Source: DATFES01 sp035457725
Lineage (GTDB): Bacteria; Pseudomonadota; Alphaproteobacteria; CACIAM-22H2
Reading direction: 5' to 3'
Assembly (NCBI GenBank): GCA_035457725.1
Contig: DATIBC010000120.1
Coordinates: 43,676 to 107,675 of the forward strand
Length of the DNA: 64,000 bases
The position numbers and the translations under genes are program-made. Below are positions 19,338 to 27,840 of the stretch, in pieces; the first letter of the stretch is position 1; the number at the start of each line of letters is the position of its first letter. The notes beneath the pieces are model-generated. The model ran no database searches, was not told the DNA's origin, and was given only the letters and a program-made list of their open reading frames with translations.

Positions 19338-19607
19338 TTATTCTTCGGCGACGCCGAATTCTTCGTCGATCTTGTTCTGGGCACTGGCGTTCCAGAAGCA
19401 GAGCACGACGAAGGCGATCAGCGAGCCCTGGGCCGCCATGTAAAAGCCCAGCGGGAACCCGAAGATCACAATTGCGTTTAGCTGGCCTGCGAAGAGGTGG
19501 ACGACAAAGCTGAAAAAGAACCACAGCGCCAAGATGGTCCACATCAAGGAGCTGGTACGCCTCCAGTACTCATCGCGCCGTTCAGGTGTGAGAGCGGGTG
19601 TAGCCAT
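19338..19607 (-). CDS. DUF4212 membrane protein, symporter partner
   Basis: An 89-residue protein with two membrane segments: MWTILALWFFFSFVVHLFAG and FGFPLGFYMAAQGSLIAFVV. The opening ATPALTPERRDEYWRRTSSL is characteristic of DUF4212 proteins, which are almost always encoded next to ActP-like symporters and are thought to be small subunits of them. The ATG at 19607, nine bases after GAGAGGAAC, is chosen over 45 further upstream codons that have no similarity. It is first in a two-gene operon with the symporter. Confidence 0.88.
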   Translation of the reverse strand: MATPALTPERRDEYWRRTSSLMWTILALWFFFSFVVHLFAGQLNAIVIFGFPLGFYMAAQGSLIAFVVLCFWNASAQNKIDEEFGVAEE

Positions 19608-19936
19608 CCTGTTGTTCCTCTCTGTTGATTGCCCCGTTTTCGCTTCAGATTTCGTCGCCAGCCGCGCCCCGCCGCGCAGCCGTTTGCGACCATGCTGGCT
19701 GCCGCCGATGGTTGCCGCCAAGGATGCGCGCAGCGATGCCAAGATCGCCCCGCCAGCCAGGATTCAGATCAGCGACGAAGAAACGTATACTCCCCTAAGC
19801 CCCATTGTTGCTTTGTAGTTTTGCCAAAATATACCATTCGCTCCAAGCCCGTACAACGGGACGAAATGCGACCACCCTCTCCCTATTCGTTTGTATACAT
19901 GCAAGTTAATGTAGAACCTGTGCCAGGAACGAGCCG
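19608..19936. other. divergent intergenic region, DUF4212/symporter and unknown gene
   Basis: 329 bases without a supported gene. It separates the minus-strand symporter operon from the plus-strand unknown-nucleotidyltransferase pair. A candidate minus-strand promoter lies at 19828-19856 and a TGTATACA palindrome at about 19892-19899. The left part (19620-19780) is GC-rich and looks like untranslated leader. Confidence 0.6.
19828..19856 (-). promoter_or_regulatory. candidate promoter for DUF4212-symporter operon
   Basis: On the minus strand TTGTAC (19856-19851) and TATATT (19833-19828) stand exactly 17 bases apart; the -10 matches five of six consensus positions, the -35 three. The leader would be about 220 bases. 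Confidence 0.4.
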
Positions 19937-20575
19937 ATGCTGAGCGACATTTGGCGCCGGTTTCGCGAGCGCAATCGCCCAATCGCGACGCGCGGTGATA
20001 TGGCGGCGTTTCTCGAGGAGCGGGCGGCGCAGGTCGCGCAAAAGAGCGTGATCGGCTATTGCCATGTCAAGACACAGCTCCCCTTGGTCGAACTGATGCG
20101 CGACAAACCCTTCGCCGATGCCTTCGAGGTGTCGCGGTGGGAGGCCTTCGCGGCGGTGCTTGCCGATCTGGTGGTTGTCACCGAGGGTCTGTTGCGGCCG
20201 GCCGCCGAGGCCCGGGCGCCACGACTGGTCGAGCCCCTAACGGCCGTCTTCGCCGACGTTCTAGCGCACCACCCGGTTCCGGCGCACCGCCCGGGGGGGT
20301 GGGCCGATGCCATCGAAAGCCTGCGCGTTCGCCTGGCCCGCGCCCAGATCGCCCAGCCATTGCCGTTCGCCACGGTCGCCGAGACATCGGCCGAACGTCT
20401 GTTCGAAACGTTGCCGATCCACCCTCGGTTGCGCGAACCGGACAAGCCGGCGATCGTCGCTAACGTCCGGTTCCTGATGGTCGGGCTTCGCCACCAATTC
20501 GACCGCCGCCTCGATCCGGCGGCGTTGGTCGATGCGTTGCTGTCGGACGGCCCGTCGGCGTCGATGCCAGTTTAG
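19937..20575 (+). CDS. hypothetical protein paired with the CBS-nucleotidyltransferase
   Basis: A 212-residue soluble protein, unrecognised. It starts MLSDIWRRFRERNRPIATRG, is rich in Ala, Arg and Leu, and looks largely helical, without signal peptide or membrane segment. Notable stretches are CHVKTQLPLVELMRDKPFAD and VANVRFLMVGLRHQFDRRLD. AGGAACGAG precedes the ATG. It ends 31 bases before the nucleotidyltransferase gene on the same strand and is probably co-transcribed with it, which suggests a role in the same carboxylate-related module. No catalytic motif was identified. Confidence 0.7.
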   Translation: MLSDIWRRFRERNRPIATRGDMAAFLEERAAQVAQKSVIGYCHVKTQLPLVELMRDKPFADAFEVSRWEAFAAVLADLVVVTEGLLRPAAEARAPRLVEPLTAVFADVLAHHPVPAHRPGGWADAIESLRVRLARAQIAQPLPFATVAETSAERLFETLPIHPRLREPDKPAIVANVRFLMVGLRHQFDRRLDPAALVDALLSDGPSASMPV

Positions 20576-20606
20576 CCGCCAGGCGCCAGGCGCTAGAATA
20601 TCGGCG

Positions 20607-22070
20607 ATGCAATCGTCGCAACGCGCGTTGTTCACCAGGAGGGTCGGCGAGTTCTGCGGCAAACATCCGCCGCTGACCTGCCGCGCCAGCGCGCGGCTCG
20701 CCGATGTGGTGGGCGAAATGGCGGCGCGCGGCGAGTCGAGCGCGCTGGTCGTCGATGAGAACAGCCGGCTTGTCGGCATTTTTACCGAGAACGACGTCGC
20801 GCGGCGGGTCGTCTTTCGTCTCGGGCCCGAGGCGACGATCGAACAGGCGATGACGTGGCCAGTCGCGACGTGCACCGCCGACGATTATCTCTATCGCGCG
20901 GTCGCGCGTATGCGCCGACGCAGCCTGCGCCACATGCCCGTGGTCGACGCCGCGCGCCGCCCGATCGGCATACTCGACCTCCACGAAGCGCTGGCGGCGA
21001 CCGCCGAGCGTTTGATGGATCAGGTCGACGCGCTGACCCAGGAGAGCACGCTCGAAGGTCTGGCGCTGACCAAGAAGGCGCAGGCGGAGCTCGCCGGCGA
21101 GCTCCTCGTCGACAATCTGCCGGCGCCCGAAATCCAGGGGCTGATCACCGACATCAATCACGACATTCACCGCCGCATCCTTGATGCGCTCGTCGCCGCC
21201 ATGGCCCAGGAAGGCTGGGGCGATCCGCCGGTGCCATGCACGCTGCTGATCATGGGCTCGGGCGGGCGCGGCGAGAACTTCCTGTTCCCCGACCAGGACA
21301 ACGGATTCATCCTCGCCGACTATCCCGACGACGAGCACAATCGAATCGACCGCTATTTCGTGGCGCTCGCCGAGCGATTCAATCTGCAGCTGGACGCGGT
21401 CGGCTTTCCGCTGTGCAAGGGCCATGTCATGGCGCGCAATCCGCTATGGCGCAAGACCGCGCGCCAGTGGCGCGAGCAGATCGCGCTGTGGGCGCAGCGC
21501 CGCAGCCCGGCGGCGATCCTGTTCTCCGACATCATGTTCGACTTCCGGCCGATCTGGGGACCCGACGCGCCGGCCGCCGAATTGCGCGAGTTCACGACCA
21601 TCACGCTCAAGACCTATCCGGCGCTGCTGGCGATGATGTGCAAGGACGAAACCAAGATGTCGGTGGCGCTCGGATTCTTCGGCCGCATCGTCACCGACCA
21701 CTCGGGCGACCATCCGGGGCGCGTCGATCTCAAGCTGCGCGGCACGATGCCTTTGGTCGCCGCGGCGCGGCTGTGGGCGCTCAAGGAGGGCGTAGCCGAG
21801 ACATCGACGCTGGCGCGCCTTGGCGCGCTAGCCGAGCGCGGCATCATCAGTCGCGACGAGCGCGCAGCACTCGACGCCGCGTTCAACCACGTGACGTTCC
21901 TGCTGTTGCGCCAGCAGCTCGCCGATTTCGCGGCGACCGCCAAGGTGGGTAACTACGTCGAGCTCGACAAGCTATCGAGCTGGGACAAGGACCTGCTGCG
22001 CGACGCGCTCAGGGCGATCGAGCACTTCCGCGTCGAGACGCGCAGCGCCTTCACCGGCGCGGTGTTCTAG
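20607..22070 (+). CDS. CBS-domain, DUF294 GlnD-like nucleotidyltransferase
   Basis: A 487-residue cytoplasmic protein. Two CBS motifs occupy about residues 20-130 (SSALVVDENSRLVGIFTEND and LRHMPVVDAARRPIGILDLH), a likely nucleotide-sensing module. A GlnD-like nucleotidyltransferase domain follows, with the motif GSGGRGENFLFPDQDNGFIL near residue 216 retaining both Asp residues, and then the DUF294 C-terminal domain through to the end. By family it may transfer a nucleotidyl group to a partner, but no substrate is known. It is transcribed toward the symporter-kinase operon, with 12 bases between the convergent stops. Similar proteins accompany ActP-like symporters and DnaQ-like exonucleases in other Proteobacteria. 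Confidence 0.85.
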   Translation: MQSSQRALFTRRVGEFCGKHPPLTCRASARLADVVGEMAARGESSALVVDENSRLVGIFTENDVARRVVFRLGPEATIEQAMTWPVATCTADDYLYRAVARMRRRSLRHMPVVDAARRPIGILDLHEALAATAERLMDQVDALTQESTLEGLALTKKAQAELAGELLVDNLPAPEIQGLITDINHDIHRRILDALVAAMAQEGWGDPPVPCTLLIMGSGGRGENFLFPDQDNGFILADYPDDEHNRIDRYFVALAERFNLQLDAVGFPLCKGHVMARNPLWRKTARQWREQIALWAQRRSPAAILFSDIMFDFRPIWGPDAPAAELREFTTITLKTYPALLAMMCKDETKMSVALGFFGRIVTDHSGDHPGRVDLKLRGTMPLVAAARLWALKEGVAETSTLARLGALAERGIISRDERAALDAAFNHVTFLLLRQQLADFAATAKVGNYVELDKLSSWDKDLLRDALRAIEHFRVETRSAFTGAVF

Positions 22071-22082
22071 GCGGGCGCGATG

Positions 22083-24842
22083 TCACTTCGCGGCGGTGGC
22101 CATGGCCGGTTGCGGCTCGGCTAGCGGGATCACGAAGCGGAATGTCGCCCCGCGGCCCAACTCGCTCTCGAACCAGATGCGGCCTCCGAGATGCTCGACG
22201 ATGCGCCGGCAGATGGCGAGCCCGAGGCCGGTTCCTGATGGCTTGGCGGTGAGCGTGTCGCCGACCTGGCGGAACTTCTCGAAGATCATGCCGTGGCTGC
22301 CGGGGGCGATGCCAGGGCCGTTGTCGCCGACGCTCACCTGGATGCCGCCGTCGCTGCGCGCCAGCTCGACGACCACGCGCCCGGCGCCCTGCGGCGAGAA
22401 CTTTACCGCGTTCGACAGTAAATTGAGCGTCACCTGCATGATCTGGTCGCGGTCGGCGCGCGCCGCCGGGAGGCCGTCGGGAAGCCTCGCATCGAGCGTC
22501 ACGGCGCGATCTTTGAAGAGCTGACTCGTCGTGGCGATCGCCTCCCGTACGACCCCCTTCATGTCCACCGCGGCAATCTGCCAGTCGAACCGTCCGGCCT
22601 CGAGCTTGGCGAGGTCGAGCACCTGATTGATCAACCGGGTCAGCCGTTCGCTTTCCTTGATGACGATGCCGAGAAATTCGCGCCGCTGCCCGGTGGGCAG
22701 CTCGGGATTGTCGTGGAGAATTTCGGAAAACGACCGGATCGAAGTCAGCGGCGTGCGCAGCTCATGGGTGACGGTGGTGATGAATTCGTCCTTGAGCCGA
22801 TCGAGCTCGGTCAGGCGCAAGTTCATCGCCCGTAGATCGGCCGACGCGCGTTCGAGCTCGTGCGATTTCGCCTCGAGCTGGCGGCTGTATTCGATGACCT
22901 GCGACGCTTCGTCGAGGATCGACATGACCTCGTCGATGCTGACGTCGGCGCCCTTGACCGCCGAGGCGACCATGACACGCGCCGAGGCCGCGCCGATCGC
23001 GCCGGCCAGCAATCGCTCGGTGAAATGGACCAGGCCGGCGTCGGCGAGCCCTTTGTGATCGAGGCGCAGGCCCCGCGATCGCGCGTAATCGGCGAAGGCC
23101 TGGTCGGCGCGCGCGCGGCCGACGAAGCGGACGACCAGTTCGTGGAGATCGCCGACGCTCGCCGTGCCGCGCCACAGGCGCATCCGGTCGCCCGCGTCGG
23201 GTTGCTGGAACACCTCGACGAAGCGCGTCGCCTGGATACGTTCCGTGGCGCCCTGGCGCGTCGCCAGCGACACCGCCACGTAGCCGCCGATATTGACCAC
23301 CATGCTCCAGAAGAGGGCATGCGCCAGCGGATCGAAGCCGGTGAGACCGAACAGCGCGTACGGACGCAGCAGCTCGATGCCCCAAAGCCCGTCTTCAAGA
23401 AACGACATCGGCATCCAGCCCGACCGCGCGAAGGAGGGAAGCAGGAGCGTGTAGACCCAAACGACGAACCCACTGGTCAGCCCAGTAAGCGCGCCGGCGC
23501 GATTGCCGGCCCGCCAATAGATGCCGCCGATGATCGCCGGCGCGAACTGCGCCACCGCGGCGAACGACAGGAGGCCGATCGACACCAGCGCGTACGAGCC
23601 GCCGATAAGATGGAAGTAAAGATAACCGAGAAAAAGAACGAGCACGATGCTGGCCCGGCGAATGGCGATGAGCAGGCCGGTGAGATCGGTGCGCTCGGTC
23701 AAGCGCAGCCATTGCATGCGCAGCAGGATCGGCATGACCAGGTCGTTGGAGACCATGGTCGAGAGCGCGATCGTCTCGACGATGACCATGCCCGTCGCCG
23801 CCGACAGGCCGCCGACGAAGGCGAACAGCGCCAGCCATCCGGCGCGCTCGGCCATCGGCAGCGCCAGCACGAAGGTGTCCGAGTCGACGGTTCCGGCCGG
23901 AAAATAGAGCAGGCCGGCGATGGCGATCGGCAGCACGAAGATGTTGATCGCGAACAGATAGGCCGGGAACAGCCAAACCGCCTTGTCGAGATGTCGCTCG
24001 TCGACGTTTTCGACCACCGACACCTGGAATTGGCGCGGCAGGAACAGGATGGCCGCCATCGACAACAGGGTCAGCGTTACCCATCCGCCGTAGCCGCCGG
24101 TGCCGACCTCGGTCCATAACTTGGCGAGATCGGGGCGCGCCGCGGCGCGGGCGAATATGTCGCCGAAGCCATCGAACACGAAAAAGGTGACGAAGACGCC
24201 AACGGCGAGGAAGGCGACCAGCTTGACGATCGACTCGAAGGCGATGGCGGCCACCATGCCCTCATGGCGCTCGGTGGCGTCGATGTGCCGCGTGCCGAAC
24301 AGTATCGCGAACACCGCCATCAGGATCGCGACATGGAGCGCGGTGTCCTGCCATATCGCCACGCCGACGGCCTGCGCCGGCATCACGATGTCGGGATATC
24401 CGGCGATCACCTGGAAACTCGTCGACACGCCTTTGAGCTGGAGGGCGATGTAGGGCATCAGCACGATCACCGCGATCACGGTCACCAGCCCGCCGAGAAG
24501 ATGGCTCTTGCCATAACGCGAGGCGACGAAGTCGGCAATCGATGTGATGCGGTTGGAACGGCTGATGCGCAGGATCTTGCGGATGACATGCCACCACAAG
24601 ATCGCGACGAGCGTCGGTCCGATGTAGATCGGCAGGAAATCGATTCCGCCCGAAGCGGCGCGGCCGACGCTGCCGTAGAACGTCCAGGCGGTGCAATAGA
24701 CGGCGATCGACAGCGCGTATACGTAAGGACTGGCGATGACGCTGCGCCCGGCGTCCGCCCGCTTGTCACCCCAGTACGCAACGGCGAACAACAGCGACAG
24801 ATAGCCGAACGCCGCGGCGACAATGATCCAGTTGGTCAGCAT
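22083..24842 (-). CDS. hybrid sodium/solute symporter-sensor histidine kinase (CbrA/CrbS-like)
   Basis: A 919-residue membrane sensor. Residues 1-540 form an SSS permease domain (thirteen or so spans, including PLPIYIGPTLVAILWW-like and LSAATGMVIVETIALSTMVS). A STAC-like linker follows with ERLLAGAIGAASARVMVAS. The kinase part has a coiled stretch, the phospho-accepting His near residue 693 (FITTVTHELRTPLTSIRSFS), N box LNLLSNAVKFSP, G1 DNGPGIA and G2 GTGLGLAICRRIVEHLGG. No receiver domain is attached. CbrA and CrbS of other bacteria share this layout and control carbon source and acetate use. The ATG at 24842 (MLTNWIIVAAAFGYL) is chosen by topology. It is last of four minus-strand genes. Confidence 0.9.
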   Translation of the reverse strand: MLTNWIIVAAAFGYLSLLFAVAYWGDKRADAGRSVIASPYVYALSIAVYCTAWTFYGSVGRAASGGIDFLPIYIGPTLVAILWWHVIRKILRISRSNRITSIADFVASRYGKSHLLGGLVTVIAVIVLMPYIALQLKGVSTSFQVIAGYPDIVMPAQAVGVAIWQDTALHVAILMAVFAILFGTRHIDATERHEGMVAAIAFESIVKLVAFLAVGVFVTFFVFDGFGDIFARAAARPDLAKLWTEVGTGGYGGWVTLTLLSMAAILFLPRQFQVSVVENVDERHLDKAVWLFPAYLFAINIFVLPIAIAGLLYFPAGTVDSDTFVLALPMAERAGWLALFAFVGGLSAATGMVIVETIALSTMVSNDLVMPILLRMQWLRLTERTDLTGLLIAIRRASIVLVLFLGYLYFHLIGGSYALVSIGLLSFAAVAQFAPAIIGGIYWRAGNRAGALTGLTSGFVVWVYTLLLPSFARSGWMPMSFLEDGLWGIELLRPYALFGLTGFDPLAHALFWSMVVNIGGYVAVSLATRQGATERIQATRFVEVFQQPDAGDRMRLWRGTASVGDLHELVVRFVGRARADQAFADYARSRGLRLDHKGLADAGLVHFTERLLAGAIGAASARVMVASAVKGADVSIDEVMSILDEASQVIEYSRQLEAKSHELERASADLRAMNLRLTELDRLKDEFITTVTHELRTPLTSIRSFSEILHDNPELPTGQRREFLGIVIKESERLTRLINQVLDLAKLEAGRFDWQIAAVDMKGVVREAIATTSQLFKDRAVTLDARLPDGLPAARADRDQIMQVTLNLLSNAVKFSPQGAGRVVVELARSDGGIQVSVGDNGPGIAPGSHGMIFEKFRQVGDTLTAKPSGTGLGLAICRRIVEHLGGRIWFESELGRGATFRFVIPLAEPQPAMATAAK

Positions 24843-24853
24843 GGCGGGCCGAT

Positions 24854-25129
24854 TCAGCCGCCCATCGGCCGCGGCGGGCCGCCGGCAGCACGCGCGCCGG
24901 TGTCGCGTTGCTCGTTCGGGCCTGGGGGCGCGCCATCGTCTTCGGCTCGTCCGAACCGCGCGACGAGCAGGATCAAGGCCGCCCAAGCGCCAAACACGTA
25001 AACGTAGAGAATCGGAATACCAAGCAGGCTGTCGGCAGAGCGGAAGATTGCCAGCAGCGGCGGGCTGAACAGCAACAAGCCGAGCAGGAACAGCGCCACA
25101 TGACGGTCGCCGCGCTCCTGGCCGTTCAT
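24854..25129 (-). CDS. small membrane protein upstream of the symporter-kinase
   Basis: A 91-residue protein with two hydrophobic segments (VALFLLGLLLFSPPLLAIF and GIPILYVYVFGAWAALILLV) and a polar Pro/Gly-rich tail. It ends 11 bases before the symporter-kinase gene and starts 32 bases after the exonuclease fusion ends, so it is part of that operon. A small two-span protein of this kind (CbrX) is encoded directly upstream of cbrA in Pseudomonas; position and topology match here, sequence identity was not tested. It may be an accessory subunit of the sensor. Confidence 0.75.
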   Translation of the reverse strand: MNGQERGDRHVALFLLGLLLFSPPLLAIFRSADSLLGIPILYVYVFGAWAALILLVARFGRAEDDGAPPGPNEQRDTGARAAGGPPRPMGG

Positions 25130-25161
25130 TGGCGTCGTACCTTCATCGTACCGCCCTCCGG

Positions 25162-27276
25162 CTAGAACTGCGCCTGGCGGGCGCGCAGCTCGAGCGTGAT
25201 GTTCGAGGCCTTGAGCAGCGATTCGAGCGACACGATGCCGCGCGCTTCGAGTAGATCCAACTGACGGACGAACACCGCCGCTGTGGCGAGCGCGTCGCCG
25301 AGCGCCGAGTGGCGCCCGGGAACCTCGATGCCCAGCCGCGCCACGATCGTGTCGAGGTCATGCCCCTCCATGTCGGGGTGCAAGAACGCCGAAATGAGCA
25401 GCGTATCCAACACCACGCCGTCGAAGGCGACCCCGCACTCGGCCTGGCGCAGGCGGAGGAACTTCATGTCGAACGCCGCGTTGTGGGCCACCAGGATACT
25501 ATTACCGAGGAAGCCGCGGAACTGCGGTAATACGATCTGCACCGGGGGCGCGTCGGCGACCATCTTGTCGGTGATGCCATGGAAGCGCATCGACTCGGGC
25601 GGGATCACGCGACCAGGGTTGACCAGCCGGGCGAAGGTCTCTCCGGTAAGGATACGGCCATTGACGATCCGCACCGCACCGATCGAAACGATCTCGTCGC
25701 CCTCCGAGGGCCTGAGCCCGGTGGTCTCGGTGTCGAAAACGACGAAGCTGAACGAGCGTAGCGGCCGCGTCAGCGTATGGCGATCCGCCGATGCCGGGCG
25801 CAACAACGAGAAATCATAGAACTCGGGCCGCGCCGGCAGATCGAGCTGCGGCGGGGTGAACTGGAAGCGCGCCGGCGCCGGGAGCGGCAAGCGCAACAGG
25901 GCGCGACTCTCGCCAATCGCGCGGCTCCAGATCTCGCTGCCGTGGCGGGCCAGCACCTCGCCCAGCGTCTGCGCAGCCAGCGCGCCGGGTAGCGCTCCGC
26001 CAAGCCACCCGTCGAGCACCGCCGAGGACAACGGAGCGCCGTCCCAACGCAGTTCGACATAAACCCGCCGGTCGCCCAGCAGCGCCTCGATGTCGAGCGA
26101 CATCGCTCTGGTCGCCGCGGCGATCTCGTGCGCCAGCCGTTCGATCGCCAGCATCAGCGAGTGGCTGTCGCCGCGCAGCCAGAGCGGCAGCCCGACCATG
26201 ACGAGTTGCGGGCCGCCGGCGTCGGTAAGCCGCCGCGACACGCAATTGAACAGGTCGGTCGAGTGAACGTCGGCCATCGGCCAGTCGCCCGAAGTCAGGG
26301 TACGGTAATCGCGATCAAGCTGCTCGACGCGCGCGCTCAAAACGTCGCTCTCGCGCCGTATCACGTCCTCGAACGAGCGCCTTTGGGTCACGTCCATATC
26401 CGAGTACGAGGAGATCGTCTCGGCGGCGGCGCGCAGGTTGGCGAGCGGCCCGCGCAGTTCGACGGTGGCGGCGCGCAACAGCGCGTCGCGCCGGCCAAGC
26501 TCGGCGACTTCGCGCGTCACATCGTTCAGCGTCAGCACATACCCCGACGGCGTGCCGTCGGCGTCGACGACCAGGCTCATGCGGCCGCGCAGCAGGGCGC
26601 GCGCATCGATCGTCGCGCAGACCACCGCAATCGCCGCGTCCTCGCTCCGCGCTTCGGCCAGCGGGCGGTTGATCAAACGCTCGAGCGCGTGCAAAACGGG
26701 CTCGCGCGTGACGACATTGAACAACGAGCGGCCGAGACCGAGCTCGCCCGCGACGTGCAGTAGCGACAGCGCGACCTGGTTGTAGAGCAAGATCTGGTGG
26801 TCCATGTTGCACACCAGCACCCCCTCGCTGAGATCGCGCAATATCGCTTCGAGGCGTTGCTTCTGTTCTTCGACGCGATCGGTGGCGGCGGCGACTTGGC
26901 GATCGATCTCGCGTCGCGCGGCGGCATGCCGTTCGGCGAGAGCATTGACCGCCGCGGTCAAGGCGGCGAGCCAGGGAAATCGCGCCGGGTCGATAGCGCC
27001 GTCGCGGCCGGTTTCGGCGATGAATTTCGTCTCGGCGGCGAGCGCCGCCCCTGGGCGCAACAGGCGCGACCAGACGACGAGCGCAAGCACGCCCGTTCCG
27101 ACGGTCGCCGCCAGCGCGGCGAACGCGATCACCGCGGGAACGCCGGGGCTGCCGCGCACATGCTCGGCGATCGCGCCGTTGGCGAGGATAACGAGGCCGA
27201 TGAGGCCGGCGAAGACGATTGCCGTAAGCGCGAACGCCGCTCCCACCCAGATCGCCCATTTTCGTCCCGGCGTCAT
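25162..27276 (-). CDS. membrane PAS/pseudokinase protein fused to DEDDh 3'-5' exonuclease
   Basis: A 704-residue fusion. Two N-terminal membrane segments (ALTAIVFAGLIGLVILANG and FAALAATVGTGVLALVVWS) are followed by a coiled linker and a PAS-like domain (LRDLSEGVLVCNMDHQILLY). A degenerate dimerisation helix reads RAATVELRGPLANLRAAAET near residue 271, where the usual His is replaced by Val, so autophosphorylation is unlikely. Residues 505-700 are a DnaQ-like exonuclease with FDTETTGL, AHNAAFDMKFL and RHSALGDALATA, the complete DEDDh set. It lies between the receiver gene and the small membrane protein, in one operon. The ATG at 27276 is chosen; upstream codons show no similarity. Substrate and signal are unknown. 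Confidence 0.87.
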   Translation of the reverse strand: MTPGRKWAIWVGAAFALTAIVFAGLIGLVILANGAIAEHVRGSPGVPAVIAFAALAATVGTGVLALVVWSRLLRPGAALAAETKFIAETGRDGAIDPARFPWLAALTAAVNALAERHAAARREIDRQVAAATDRVEEQKQRLEAILRDLSEGVLVCNMDHQILLYNQVALSLLHVAGELGLGRSLFNVVTREPVLHALERLINRPLAEARSEDAAIAVVCATIDARALLRGRMSLVVDADGTPSGYVLTLNDVTREVAELGRRDALLRAATVELRGPLANLRAAAETISSYSDMDVTQRRSFEDVIRRESDVLSARVEQLDRDYRTLTSGDWPMADVHSTDLFNCVSRRLTDAGGPQLVMVGLPLWLRGDSHSLMLAIERLAHEIAAATRAMSLDIEALLGDRRVYVELRWDGAPLSSAVLDGWLGGALPGALAAQTLGEVLARHGSEIWSRAIGESRALLRLPLPAPARFQFTPPQLDLPARPEFYDFSLLRPASADRHTLTRPLRSFSFVVFDTETTGLRPSEGDEIVSIGAVRIVNGRILTGETFARLVNPGRVIPPESMRFHGITDKMVADAPPVQIVLPQFRGFLGNSILVAHNAAFDMKFLRLRQAECGVAFDGVVLDTLLISAFLHPDMEGHDLDTIVARLGIEVPGRHSALGDALATAAVFVRQLDLLEARGIVSLESLLKASNITLELRARQAQF

Positions 27277-27305
27277 GCGCCCAGCCTCCACGTCGCGAGG
27301 GTCGC

Positions 27306-27683
27306 CTACGACGCGGTTTCTGCGAGCAGGCGCTTGACGCGATCGACCAGCTCGCGGGTCGAGAACGGCTTGGTTATGTATTCGTCGGCGCCCAGCGCCA
27401 AACCTTTTTCGCGCTCGACCTCGCGGCTCTTGGCGGTCAGCATGATGATCTTGACCGCGCGCGTCGCCGGGTTGCCGCGGACCTTCTGGCATACTTCGTA
27501 GCCGTCGATTCCCGGCGTCATGAGGTCGAGCAGGATGAGATCGGGGGCTCGCTCGGCGAGCGCCTTGAGCGCCTGCGCGCCGTCGCGAGCCACGCGCACC
27601 TCGAAACCGGCCTGCTTCATCAGGAATTCGAGCGACAGCACGATGTTCGGCTCGTCGTCGACCACCAGCACGGACCGTTTCAT
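27306..27683 (-). CDS. single-domain response regulator (CheY-like receiver)
   Basis: A 125-residue receiver with no output domain. It begins MKRSVLVVDDEPNIVLSLEF (acidic pair), has the phosphorylation site in DLILLDLMTPGIDGYEVC (Asp near residue 53), the Thr in IIMLTAKSREVE and the Lys in GADEYITKPFSTRELVDRV. All key residues are intact. The ATG at 27683 follows GGGAGGAAC. It heads the operon with the exonuclease fusion and the symporter-kinase, which is its most likely phosphodonor. Lacking a DNA-binding domain, it should act by protein contact or as a phosphate relay. Confidence 0.92.
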   Translation of the reverse strand: MKRSVLVVDDEPNIVLSLEFLMKQAGFEVRVARDGAQALKALAERAPDLILLDLMTPGIDGYEVCQKVRGNPATRAVKIIMLTAKSREVEREKGLALGADEYITKPFSTRELVDRVKRLLAETAS

Positions 27684-27840
27684 CGCCAGGTTCCTCCCTG
27701 CAAGGCTGCCCTTGGTCAACCTCCGCGCGCGGCCAGCCATTTTATCGTTGTTTTGGCAAGCTTAGCCCCGCCGGGGTCCGCTTGTCACTTGAGTGCTCGC
27801 GAAGCGGCGCGCGCCACGCGTCCATGCTATAGAGAGGCGC

